Of a stretch of DNA of 47,351 nucleotides, positions 1 through 6,076 are shown in pieces. Below the pieces are notes generated by a model, which was given only the letters and a program-made list of their open reading frames with translations, did not search any database and was not told the DNA's origin. Position numbers and translations under genes: made by a program. Source of the stretch: a virus; the IMG/VR virus record IMGVR_UViG_3300037261_000019, positions 1 to 47,351 of that record; one strand, written 5' to 3'. Position 1 is the first letter of the stretch. Each line of letters starts with the position of its first letter.

Positions 1-127
1 GTAATTCAATCTTTTCTTTGCGCAGGTCGTCGTTGATTTCAGCGTCGGCCGCAACATTCCACGCCCTTGCGTCGGCACCTGATGGCATGCGCTGCAGGTG
101 ATTTCGGATGACGTGGTGACACTCGTG
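1..127. repeat. Terminal direct repeat, left copy (circular overlap)
   Basis: These 127 bases are identical to 47225-47351. An exact odd-length 127-bp overlap is what a de Bruijn assembler with k=127 leaves when it circularises a contig. The likely reading is a 47224-bp circular map rather than a biological terminal repeat. A minus-strand gene reads through the overlap in frame, which supports the join. Confidence 0.95.
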
Positions 128-346
128 GATGATAACGGCCTCAGTTTCTTTGACGCCCCATGCTTGAACAGCGGCAGGGTCGTAGTAAACGTTCAGCCTT
201 TCATCCGTACCCATCGTACCTATACCTTCCTTCTCAATGAAGTTCAGGCTCCAGGCGATGGAACTAAGGTATGGCGCGTGTCCACTGCGGGCCATGTTGT
301 ACCTGGCCGCAGCGATAATGGTACGCGCCGGGATGGTCTCAGTCAC
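1..346 (-). CDS. VWA-domain metallopeptidase, N-terminal part (continues at 47224)
   Basis: This is the 5' part of a 399-aa gene that crosses the contig junction and ends at 46371. It starts at GTG 346, with GGGAG about 8 nt upstream; an in-frame GTG 12 nt further upstream and an internal ATG at 295 are alternatives. The segment holds the zincin motif HECHH at residues 74-78, followed past residue 87 by an A-D-A-E-I-N-D stretch typical of DUF2201/COG3864-like predicted metallopeptidases. The C-terminal part carries a von Willebrand A domain. The MoxR-like ATPase gene lies just upstream in the same operon, the usual partner of such proteins. Its target is unknown. The family assignment comes from motifs only. 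Confidence 0.85.
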   Translation of the reverse strand, partial: MTETIPARTIIAAARYNMARSGHAPYLSSIAWSLNFIEKEGIGTMGTDERLNVYYDPAAVQAWGVKETEAVIIHECHHVIRNHLQRMPSGADARAWNVAADAEINDDLRKEKIEL

Positions 347-443
347 TTGTCTCACTCCCTTCAATGGTTGTCTAAGGGCCAGGTAGGCCGGTAGGACACA
401 CGATGTATGGTTGCCGACATCATCGTGCATCCTACCCGCCCAC

Positions 444-461
444 GGGGCCCTTACGGGCCCC
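444..461 (-). terminator. Hairpin between MoxR and metallopeptidase genes
   Basis: A 7-bp GGGGCCC/GGGCCCC stem closes a TTAC loop. It lies in the 146-bp gap between the MoxR gene (ends 493) and the metallopeptidase start (346). No U-tract follows on either strand, so it may be a processing or attenuation hairpin rather than a true terminator. Confidence 0.5.
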
Positions 462-492
462 TGAGGAACGACCGGACGGGTGTTATCGGCCA

Positions 493-1617
493 CTATCCAG
501 CGGCCTTATAGATGTCAATGAACGGTTTGAGCAGCTTAGCGTCGGGACGCGGGAGCTTCTCAAGCTTGCGCTTCTCCACTGCCATCTTGGTGGTGTACTC
601 GGCATGGATAGTAGCAACGTCCACGCCGACTTCATCGGCAGCGCGGAACATGTACTTCCAGTAGGGCTCCCAAGTCTTGTCATTCATGTTGTCAACGACA
701 TACTTGCTGAGCGTTGCGAGTACGGTGAACAGCTGGTCTGTTCTGTCGGGCATATTGGCGTGCATCGGGTCTGCCAAGATGTCCTTAGGGTCTGGCAAGT
801 CGAGGTCACGCGCAAACGTGAGGTACTCACTGCCAGCACCGGTACCGATTGCAGCCAGGAAACACTCGCCCTCAACCTCGTAGCCCATGCCAGCACTGCG
901 AGCAAACGCTGCGGTTCGGATGGCCATATCCCAGGAACGGGGTGACGGCCACGCTTTACCAGCCTGCGTTTCCTTGTCAGGCATGTTCATAAGCATGTGA
1001 GGCTTGGCACTCAAGAACCCTGCGACAACCATCTGGATGTCGCCCAGGTTCTTCTGTACATTGTCGGGGCGTACTTCAGGCATCACCATCGGCTGCCAAC
1101 CGTGCAGCAATGCCTGCACGTATTCAGCAGCGTCGGCCTCCCAGGGGAGATGCAGCATCCTGTTGGCGGCAGGAGCGGGAAGCTCGCGGCCACCTGCGGA
1201 TGCCTCGGGAGGGTTCGATGCCATTACGAAGCGGATGTCCGGGTGAAGCTGGAATCCGCCCATCTTGCGGTCCTGGATAAGCGTGAGCGCAGCAGCGATG
1301 TTCAACACCGGTGCCGTGTTCATCTCATCTAGGAACACCACGACAAGCTTGCCAGCTTCGGCAGCCTCGTTGCATTCCTGCGCCCACTCGTGCGGCGCAT
1401 ACTTCACAACGTCGTTCGACACCCAAGGGATACCGCCAATGTCTGACGGGTCCGAAGTGGCGAGGACGAGGGTGTACAGGTGCCCACCAACTGACTTGAC
1501 AAGCTGGTCAATGGTTTGCGTCTTGCCGATGCCAGGCAGTCCCCAGAGCATCGTCGGCGTGTTAGCTACCAACGCTGCCCGTAGCGTTTGCCGCATACGG
1601 GTATTTGTCTCGTTCAA
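493..1617 (-). CDS. MoxR-like AAA+ ATPase
   Basis: This 374-aa AAA+ ATPase has a Walker A motif GLPGIGKT at residues 26-33 and a Walker B motif VVVFLDEMN at about 92-100, followed by sensor-like Asn/Arg stretches. MoxR ATPases act as chaperones that remodel or activate targets together with VWA-domain partners, as in RavA/ViaA. The next gene downstream encodes a VWA/HEXXH metallopeptidase, so the two probably work as a pair. The ATG at 1617 overlaps the stop of the 74-aa gene upstream (ATGA), which suggests translational coupling. The biological target in the infected cell is unknown. Family assignment is firm, role is inferred. Confidence 0.9.
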   Translation of the reverse strand: MNETNTRMRQTLRAALVANTPTMLWGLPGIGKTQTIDQLVKSVGGHLYTLVLATSDPSDIGGIPWVSNDVVKYAPHEWAQECNEAAEAGKLVVVFLDEMNTAPVLNIAAALTLIQDRKMGGFQLHPDIRFVMASNPPEASAGGRELPAPAANRMLHLPWEADAAEYVQALLHGWQPMVMPEVRPDNVQKNLGDIQMVVAGFLSAKPHMLMNMPDKETQAGKAWPSPRSWDMAIRTAAFARSAGMGYEVEGECFLAAIGTGAGSEYLTFARDLDLPDPKDILADPMHANMPDRTDQLFTVLATLSKYVVDNMNDKTWEPYWKYMFRAADEVGVDVATIHAEYTTKMAVEKRKLEKLPRPDAKLLKPFIDIYKAAG

Positions 1618-1838
1618 GGAAGCGCTCCCTTCTTCTTGTAGAAAACAATGAACGGTCGGAGCAATTCGACGTACTCCTGGACGGTCATCCCCTCGAATTC
1701 AGCGGGCGACTCTAGTGCCCAGTCAGAGGTGAGTTGCTCCATGTTGTGGACGATACGTTCTTGCTCGTCCTCAGATTGAGCAACGGCTAGCGCAGCCGAT
1801 GCTTCCTTAAGAACTTTTTTCCAGAGGGATTTATGCAC
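1614..1838 (-). CDS. Small helical protein upstream of MoxR, unknown function
   Basis: A 74-aa acidic, mostly helical protein that I do not recognise. It starts at GTG 1838 with an excellent AGGAG site 6-8 nt upstream. It ends in an ATGA overlap with the MoxR gene, and lies 12 bp after the stop of the 48-aa gene upstream. It has no cysteine motif, signal peptide or membrane segment. Tight coupling to MoxR suggests it could be an accessory or regulator of that ATPase, but nothing in the sequence proves this. Confidence 0.75.
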   Translation of the reverse strand: MHKSLWKKVLKEASAALAVAQSEDEQERIVHNMEQLTSDWALESPAEFEGMTVQEYVELLRPFIVFYKKKGALP

Positions 1839-1850
1839 CTGCTCTCCTTT

Positions 1851-1997
1851 CTACAAAGGACGCTTCGCGTCCGTCCACTCACGAATCGTGTCGTGCGCTT
1901 CCGCGACGTTGCGGTCACGCCATACGTACAACCAGAGAAACGGTCTGGCCCACCAAGTGTAGGGCTTTTTAGGCCCGAAGGGACATGGTCGGCTCAT
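1851..1997 (-). CDS. 48-aa basic Trp-rich protein, unknown
   Basis: A short gene beginning MSRPCPFGPKK and ending AKRPL. The ATG at 1997 overlaps the upstream stop (ATGA) and has GAAAGGA about 8 nt upstream. The product is basic and rich in Trp, with a central FLWLYVW hydrophobic patch that is too short to call a membrane helix. Its stop is followed within 13 nt by the next gene. The coupled start, good ribosome site and gap-free packing support a real gene despite the small size. Confidence 0.65.
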   Translation of the reverse strand: MSRPCPFGPKKPYTWWARPFLWLYVWRDRNVAEAHDTIREWTDAKRPL

Positions 1998-2233
1998 GTG
2001 GCATTCCTTTCTGTAGGCTGGGACATGAGAGGATACATAAGCTTTAGCTCTATCATCCAGTCTATTACACTCTTAAGAGTCCAATCGGCAAAGTTCCTTG
2101 CAACGATGCCATTGACATATCTGCCACAGCCGCTTATATAGGCATCAGTGCCATAACGCTGTGCACGCTGATAGCACCACGAGACGCCTTCCAAGGACCA
2201 GCCGGTAGGCATCCCCTCGAATGATTCGTTCAT
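1994..2233 (-). CDS. 79-aa protein, unknown function
   Basis: The protein contains W-x-L-E-G-V-S-W near the N-terminus and a C-terminal amphipathic stretch with DWMIELKLMYP. The ATG at 2233 overlaps the stop of the 280-aa gene (ATGA), with AGGGAG about 13 nt upstream. An internal ATG at 2212 directly follows AGGGG and is less likely. No family is recognised and no metal or membrane motif is seen. Confidence 0.7.
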   Translation of the reverse strand: MNESFEGMPTGWSLEGVSWCYQRAQRYGTDAYISGCGRYVNGIVARNFADWTLKSVIDWMIELKLMYPLMSQPTERNAT

Positions 2234-3072
2234 GGCAATGTGAACACTCCCTTCTCGTCAACAAACTCGTTGACTAGTTCGGGCGTAGCAGGTTCTGGCA
2301 TCCCGGGCATAAGATACGTGCCATCGGGTTGCAGGATACAACGCTCGCCACTAAGAAACGGCAGGTAAGTAGTACCTCCCTTCCGCATGACCATGCCGGT
2401 GTTCATGTAAGGATTATCTGGCGTCCAGCCTTCAGGCATCCCTTTCTCAACGAGGCTGGCATTCCTCTCCAGGTGGCTCTGGTTCGTTTCGTCTGTAGCG
2501 TACTGCGATGGTATCAGGTACCCCGCAGGGCGCCATCCCTGCCACTCGTCCCCCGGGTGTTGCGCTAGGGTTTCCTCACGAGATTTCAACTCTCTGTCCC
2601 CCGAGCCCTCTCTAATGGGAGCCAACTCACGGTAAGCGCCAGGACGGTACGTGCTGCATTCACAGCTAGTGGGTTGGACACCTGAGAACATGCGATATAT
2701 CTCACGCTCAGGCTTCCACGCACCGTGACATTTACTACATTGCTGCATCCTATCCTCACGCTTGGACAGCGCGATTTCCCAAAAATCTTTCTTGGAGCGT
2801 CGGATAAGCTGTGGAATTCCACGCGGGCGATGCTGGTTGATTACCCACTTCAGCCGCGTGTCAAACGAAGTCATGGTAAAGGTGACATCTCCGTTAGCAT
2901 GAAATGTGACGCAGTCCTTGAAATCGCTATCGCCCAAGTAGCAATCGCTACGCCTGGAGCGGCGAACAATGTCCAGGTCTGCATTCACAATCTCAATCTC
3001 ACCGAGATAGCCGTGATATGCCTTGCCTTTGCGCGCGACAAGGTAGTCTTTGTAGGTTTCCCAGTCAGGCAT
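2230..3072 (-). CDS. 280-aa zinc-site protein, unknown function
   Basis: The start is set at ATG 3072, preceded by AGGAGG; the reading frame extends upstream to 3165, but that part lies in the hairpin-rich leader and lacks a ribosome site. A central C-S-K-C pair followed some 25 residues later by C-E-C could bind one zinc. The C-terminal third is rich in Pro, Gly and Met, with several GMPEGW-like phrases. A similar M-P-x-G-W-x phrase occurs in the next gene (79 aa), hinting at shared ancestry of those ends. No enzyme family is recognised. Confidence 0.75.
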   Translation of the reverse strand: MPDWETYKDYLVARKGKAYHGYLGEIEIVNADLDIVRRSRRSDCYLGDSDFKDCVTFHANGDVTFTMTSFDTRLKWVINQHRPRGIPQLIRRSKKDFWEIALSKREDRMQQCSKCHGAWKPEREIYRMFSGVQPTSCECSTYRPGAYRELAPIREGSGDRELKSREETLAQHPGDEWQGWRPAGYLIPSQYATDETNQSHLERNASLVEKGMPEGWTPDNPYMNTGMVMRKGGTTYLPFLSGERCILQPDGTYLMPGMPEPATPELVNEFVDEKGVFTLP

Positions 3073-3120
3073 ATTTTCCTCCTTTCGTGTGCTAAAGCAC
3101 GAAGTGCGTCCGTAGGTCAG

Positions 3121-3180
3121 TGATACACGTTGGCCCGTCCTCCAGCCGAGCGCAGCGTGTATCACTCGCCTACGGGCGAG
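3121..3180 (-). terminator. Nested inverted repeats in a 113-bp gap
   Basis: TGATACACG at 3121-3129 pairs with CGTGTATCA at 3156-3164. Directly next to it, CTCGCC (3165-3170) pairs with GGCGAG (3175-3180) around a TACG loop. They lie between the stop of the 47-aa gene (3186) and the start of the 280-aa gene (3072). They may be a terminator or attenuator; the outer inverted repeat could also be a protein-binding site. Confidence 0.5.
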
Positions 3181-3185
3181 TTGGG

Positions 3186-3329
3186 TTAGTACCTGCTTCC
3201 GAACCAGTCCTGCCTGATATGGACAAGCTCACGGCCAAAATCTTCGATAGCCTGAGCAAGGTCAAGGTCTGTCGTGAGGCAATCTTCACAATCTAGCCAA
3301 ACTGTATCGTGCTCGCAGATGACTGGCAT
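3186..3329 (-). CDS. 47-aa Cys-containing small protein, unknown
   Basis: A tiny gene starting MPVICEHDTVW. Three cysteines and a histidine are arranged as C-x-H then C-x-x-C, a plausible small zinc site, followed by an acidic amphipathic helix. The ATG shares its A with the upstream TAA stop (TAATG), so translation is probably coupled to the membrane protein before it. No family is recognised. Confidence 0.65.
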   Translation of the reverse strand: MPVICEHDTVWLDCEDCLTTDLDLAQAIEDFGRELVHIRQDWFGSRY

Positions 3330-3502
3330 TATTTACACCCTGAGAACGTATCACTGATACGGATGTAGCTCCCAGAGTGTGTGTATGTGTGCCAGTGGTT
3401 AGCACAATGCGCTACGGCTCCGGTATGTAGTGCCAACACTCCAATCAGAACAACAGCGATGAGCGCGATTGCGACGGCGAGTAAATACTCCCACCATCTC
3501 AT
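3329..3502 (-). CDS. 57-aa single-pass membrane protein, unknown
   Basis: It starts MRWWEYLLAVAIALIAVVLI, one clear transmembrane helix, followed by a Cys- and Thr-rich tail that could lie outside the membrane. ATG 3502 overlaps the upstream TGA (TGATG); a start at 3544 would overlap the previous gene without reason. Small membrane proteins in early phage operons often alter host physiology or block superinfection; that role here is only a guess. Confidence 0.65.
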   Translation of the reverse strand: MRWWEYLLAVAIALIAVVLIGVLALHTGAVAHCANHWHTYTHSGSYIRISDTFSGCK

Positions 3503-3672
3503 CACGGTACCAAGTCGAACGCATGGCCGAGGGCACGGTCCCACATATCAACTAATGGGCCAGCCATCGCAAGATGCGAGAGGTTGGCGTAGACTTCGAT
3601 AGCCGTAGTCCAGCCAAACAATGCCTCTTGCTGCAAGGTGTAGATTTCTGCGGCTCTGTCGATATCCTTCAT
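3502..3672 (-). CDS. 56-aa helical protein, unknown
   Basis: It starts MKDIDRAAEIYTLQQEALFG and is predicted helical throughout, without cysteines or membrane segments. The ATG overlaps the upstream TAA (TAATG) and the stop overlaps the downstream ATG (TGATG). Both ends therefore follow the coupling pattern of this operon, the main support for it being a gene. Confidence 0.65.
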   Translation of the reverse strand: MKDIDRAAEIYTLQQEALFGWTTAIEVYANLSHLAMAGPLVDMWDRALGHAFDLVP

Positions 3673-3830
3673 TACCACTCACCCTCCTCGTGGTCGTCGA
3701 CTGCGATACGGTGGTCATCATCCTGGCACGTGCATGAACCTACTGCGCTGGCATGTGTGCATCCTACGATGATGCACCACCCGTATTTACTGCGCTCCTC
3801 GGGTGTCATCTGGCTCAGCAACTTCGCCAT
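3672..3830 (-). CDS. 52-aa Cys-rich protein, unknown
   Basis: Start chosen at ATG 3830, with GAGAGG about 9 nt upstream. The sequence MAKLLSQMTPEERSKYGW is followed by C-x4-C and then C-x-C, a possible metal site, and an acidic His-containing tail. The frame continues upstream to a TTG at 3902, but that part is opposed by another small frame and is probably not translated in this frame. Function unknown. Confidence 0.6.
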   Translation of the reverse strand: MAKLLSQMTPEERSKYGWCIIVGCTHASAVGSCTCQDDDHRIAVDDHEEGEW

Positions 3831-3900
3831 GGGTAGTAACCTCTCTAGGCGTAGGTTCATACGTGACAGGCGGTTGTCCTGGCACGGTGATGCTAGCCAC
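3787..3900 (-). CDS. Possible 37-aa protein overlapping its neighbours
   Basis: A GTG at 3900 lies 6 nt after a perfect AGGAGG and opens a 37-aa Pro/Thr/Glu-rich frame. It overlaps the 47-aa gene by 8 nt and the 52-aa gene by 44 nt. The ribosome site is the best in the area, but the long overlap and low-complexity product make this a weak call. The AGGAGG may only be coding sequence for Glu-Glu-Val of the upstream gene. Confidence 0.35.
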   Translation of the reverse strand: MASITVPGQPPVTYEPTPREVTTHGEVAEPDDTRGAQ

Positions 3901-4036
3901 AAGTAACCTCCTCACTGGAATACTGCCACTGATACAAGATACGGCCAACCTTGAGGCATCCGCATTGGAACGCTTCACAACCTATTTCGTTGTGGCGTTG
4001 ATTCAGATGTCCACACTCGCAGAAACCGCGTTCCAT
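3893..4036 (-). CDS. 47-aa small zinc-finger-like protein
   Basis: It starts MERGFCECGHLNQRH. Cysteines are placed as C-x-C near the N-terminus, then a single C and C-x-C, with histidines between, so it could form one compact zinc site. AGGAGGA lies 4 nt before the ATG. It is the first small gene after the tRNA-like element in this leftward chain. No family is recognised. Confidence 0.65.
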   Translation of the reverse strand: MERGFCECGHLNQRHNEIGCEAFQCGCLKVGRILYQWQYSSEEVTCG

Positions 4037-4156
4037 GATTCCTCCTGACTTAGTCCTGGTACGTTGTGGCAGGCAAGCCGGGGATACTGCGGTATCTCAT
4101 ACCGACATGCTTACGTATCGCCGCCCAGCTTCCTGCCCGAGGCCGTGTTGGCCTCT

Positions 4157-4223
4157 TGGCGCCATAGTGCGGAATCGAACCGCTAGGCCGTTTCACGGCC
4201 ATGCTCCCAAGTGCATCTATGGC
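4157..4223 (-). tRNA. Compact tRNA-Phe(GAA)-like gene
   Basis: Read leftward, GCCATAG at 4223-4217 pairs perfectly with CTATGGC at 4167-4161, followed by G and an encoded CCA (4159-4157). A D-like arm (ATGC, 8-nt loop with GGG, GCAT), an anticodon arm GGCC/GGCC with loop GTGAAAC, and a T-arm with loop TTCGATT between GCGG and CCGC follow in order. The loop puts GAA after U and before A, so a Phe anticodon. The gene is only 64 nt without CCA: linker bases 8-9 and 26 and most of the variable loop are missing. It may be a degenerate tRNA or a tRNA mimic. Confidence 0.5.
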
Positions 4224-4262
4224 TGAACTACACCCTACCACTAGCCGATGGCTAGTTGGTTG

Positions 4263-4565
4263 TTACTTGCTGGAAACCGAGGGCGTAGGCTCCAGAACCT
4301 CGCGCACGGGCGAGAGGCTAAATCCATTGGCCAGCGGCTTGCCGTTGACGAACATCGACTCGATACGGTCACACTCGGCACGAATCGCGTCAAGAGCGGC
4401 CGTGTACTCCGAACCCACGAGACCGTACGTCTTCGCGCTCAGGTTGCCGATAGTGCGCAGCTTGTCGAGCGTCGTGTTCGTGCGGTTCTCCAAAAGCTCA
4501 CGGCCGCGCGCGTGCTTCTCGGCGGGCGTGGTTCCGTTCGTGTTCGGTGCAGCGTTGTCTGCCAT
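4263..4565 (-). CDS. 100-aa helical protein, unknown function
   Basis: Begins MADNAAPNTNGTTPAEKHAR, a disordered N-terminus, followed by about 60 residues of amphipathic helices with regularly spaced Leu, Arg and Glu, then a Pro-rich tail. AAGGGA lies upstream of the ATG at a long spacing. It is set apart by about 190 bp of non-coding DNA with a terminator upstream and by the tRNA-like gene downstream, so it may have its own promoter. No family recognised. Confidence 0.7.
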   Translation of the reverse strand: MADNAAPNTNGTTPAEKHARGRELLENRTNTTLDKLRTIGNLSAKTYGLVGSEYTAALDAIRAECDRIESMFVNGKPLANGFSLSPVREVLEPTPSVSSK

Positions 4566-4699
4566 GGGGCATCATCCCTTTCTAGGGTAGACGCCATCGG
4601 CTAGTGCTAGGGTGCTACTGTGTTGCGTTACGTGCTGATATCTGAACAATAGCACGCCCTCCCACGTGGCGCATAGACTAAAGGCTACAAAGAACAGCA

Positions 4700-4728
4700 A
4701 AAGACCTAAGCCTTTCGACTTAGGTCTA
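4700..4728 (-). terminator. Rho-independent terminator, leftward
   Basis: AGACCTAAG (4703-4711) and CTTAGGTCT (4720-4728) form a 9-bp stem with an 8-nt loop. On the minus strand four T residues follow. It lies downstream of the 130-aa gene. The stem is built from the same CCTAAG motif that recurs in 5400-5720, and 17 bases (4704-4720) are identical to 5457-5473. Confidence 0.75.
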
Positions 4729-4757
4729 ATGCTGAACTCTGAGGCTATCAGGCTAGG

Positions 4758-5150
4758 CTATTCGCTGGCCAGCCAAGCCATCGGACCTAGGAGGCCCGCA
4801 GGCTCCTCCACTGGTAGGACGAAGCGCTCGAGCGCCTCCTGCGGCTGTCCTTCCAGGACTGAAAGTCCGTCGCGCACCTTGTACGGCTCAAGGTTGGGGC
4901 GCACGGTCCGCGACGTGTACCGCAGCTCGCCGCGCTCGCCAACCGTGGGCGAGTAGATGGTGACGGGGCCGCCGATGCTCGACGTACGCCAGTCGGGGCG
5001 CATGATGGTCCGCGCGTGCGTGACGTCCTCGCGGCCCATGAGCCGCTTGATGCTCTTGCCTGAGATGGCATCGAGCAGGGCCAGCTCCAAGAGGTAGTCG
5101 TCCTGCCGGTCCATCTCGGCGTCCGAGTGGCGCCGCGTGTCAGCGTCCAC
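4758..5150 (-). CDS. 130-aa protein, unknown function
   Basis: Start chosen at GTG 5150, preceded by GGGGGTGG; the frame extends to a TTG at 5177 with poorer context. The start overlaps the end of the 41-aa gene by 11 nt. The product has an acidic helical N-terminal third and a beta-rich, Arg/Pro-containing remainder with I-Y-S-P-T-V-G-E-R. It ends at a terminator, so the 41-aa and 130-aa genes probably form the first transcription unit left of the control region. No family is recognised. Confidence 0.7.
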   Translation of the reverse strand: MDADTRRHSDAEMDRQDDYLLELALLDAISGKSIKRLMGREDVTHARTIMRPDWRTSSIGGPVTIYSPTVGERGELRYTSRTVRPNLEPYKVRDGLSVLEGQPQEALERFVLPVEEPAGLLGPMAWLASE

Positions 5151-5265
5151 TGGTCCACCCCCACTGAGGCGGTGCAAGGATGACTCCGGCGTGTACTAGG
5201 GCGATGATGCCCTTTTGGCCGTACTCTTCGGCGGCCAGGGTCACGGCCAGCTCTTCGGCGGTCAT
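5140..5265 (-). CDS. 41-aa small protein, first gene left of the control region
   Basis: It starts MTAEELAVTLAAEEYGQKG and is predicted as one helix and a Trp/Pro-containing tail. AAAGGGGA lies about 5 nt before the ATG at 5265. The frame is open up to 5334 but that extension lacks a ribosome site. Being the first gene of the leftward operon, it could be made very early; function unknown. Confidence 0.6.
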   Translation of the reverse strand: MTAEELAVTLAAEEYGQKGIIALVHAGVILAPPQWGWTSGR

Positions 5266-5398
5266 GATGTCCCCTTTCGGGTCGAGGGCCGCGGCTTGCG
5301 GCCCGATAGTCTTCCATCGGCACGATTGTCTCACGGCTTGAGCGTTTTGGACATAGACTTTAGTCTCGTTCTCAGGTAGGTCTTTAGGCCTAGGGGAC

Positions 5399-5434
5399 TT
5401 GACAAAGGACCTAAGTCATGGTAAGGTTATAGTG
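5399..5434 (+). promoter_or_regulatory. Late promoter 1: TTGACA-N17-TAAGGT
   Basis: TTGACA at 5399-5404, a 17-bp spacer and TAAGGT at 5422-5427, followed by TATAGTGTA. The same arrangement and the same 15 bases TAAGGTTATAGTGTA occur at 19255-19292 ahead of the scaffold and capsid genes. The spacer contains CCTAAG (5410-5415), one of the motifs repeated in this region, so a protein binding that motif would directly affect this promoter. The resulting leader before terL would be about 640 nt. Confidence 0.8.
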
Positions 5435-5719
5435 TAGTCCTTACGGACGAGAGTCCGACCTAAGCCTTTCGACCTAAGCCGTTCGTAAGCCGTCTGAAAC
5501 CGTTCGCTTGGCGCACAGGCTGGCTTGAGTAAGCGCTTCTTCAGCACAAGTGTTCGAGTGGATAAGCGCTTATCTTACCTTATGTGCTTAGTCCTTCGTA
5601 CCTAGTGTGATGTGCTTAGGTCAATAGAACTACCATGGTCTGTGCCTACGCCTTATGTACTAGATGGTTAGGTCAAAGGATGTAGTACCTAGCGTTAGTC
5701 TCAAGCCCAAATGCCTAAG
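5410..5719. repeat. Dispersed CCTAAG/CTTAGG motifs
   Basis: CCTAAG occurs at 5410, 5459, 5473 and 5714, and CTTAGG at 5615; two more form the terminator stem at 4706 and 4720. Longer copies read GACCTAAGCCTTTCGAC. Near matches (CCTAGG, GTTAGG, CTTAGT) lie between them. The spacing is irregular. A regulator-binding or origin iteron role is possible. Confidence 0.55.
5561..5574. promoter_or_regulatory. 14-bp perfect palindrome GATAAGCGCTTATC
   Basis: The palindrome is perfect over 14 bp. Its core TAAGCGCTT also occurs 33 bp upstream at 5530-5538. A dimeric DNA-binding protein is the usual reader of such a site. No repressor gene is recognised in the phage, so the reader could be a host protein. 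Confidence 0.5.
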
Positions 5720-6076
5720 TCCTTTGCCAAAGACTTAAGCCTTTAGACCTAGGCCGATAAATATAGTGCATAAACGCTTTTGCTTAGTCTATACAGTTGC
5801 AGCTGTCGGTATGCAGTGGAAGGGATATCAGTGGATAGGACCTATACTCCCATCGAAGGAAACTACCGTAGAAGTAACAATAACGTACCGACAAAAGCCA
5901 GACACCTTTCCCGGCGCCAACCGACAAAAATCCCTGTCCAGTGGCGAAAGTCCGCCCAGCGTCGGCTCCAGAAATCCGGCCTTAACCGTTACGACGCAAG
6001 GCGTCAGGTTTTTGGACCTTCCTTCGTCTCTCCTGTTGTCTCCAAGCACAAATCCTAGCCCCAAACCAGGAGTCCC

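Larger units (their letters stand above)
5266..6076. other. 811-bp non-coding control region between divergent operons
   Basis: No convincing gene is seen on either strand. The region is visibly more A/T-rich than its neighbours at 5340-5770. It holds a rightward promoter at 5399, alternative hairpins just after its start (CGGAC/GTCCG at 5444-5457), repeated CCTAAG/CTTAGG hexamers, and the palindrome GATAAGCGCTTATC at 5561-5574. It is a candidate for the replication origin, packaging site or main switch; none of these is proven. Small plus-strand frames at 5766-6128 lack ribosome sites and overlap terL. Confidence 0.7.

Noticed and set aside
4157-4223. Attachment site within a tRNA
   Set aside because: No integrase or excisionase is visible, so a tRNA-based attachment site has no support.
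4050-4241. 63-aa minus-strand frame
   Set aside because: It runs through the tRNA-like gene, has no ribosome site and shows no coding character.
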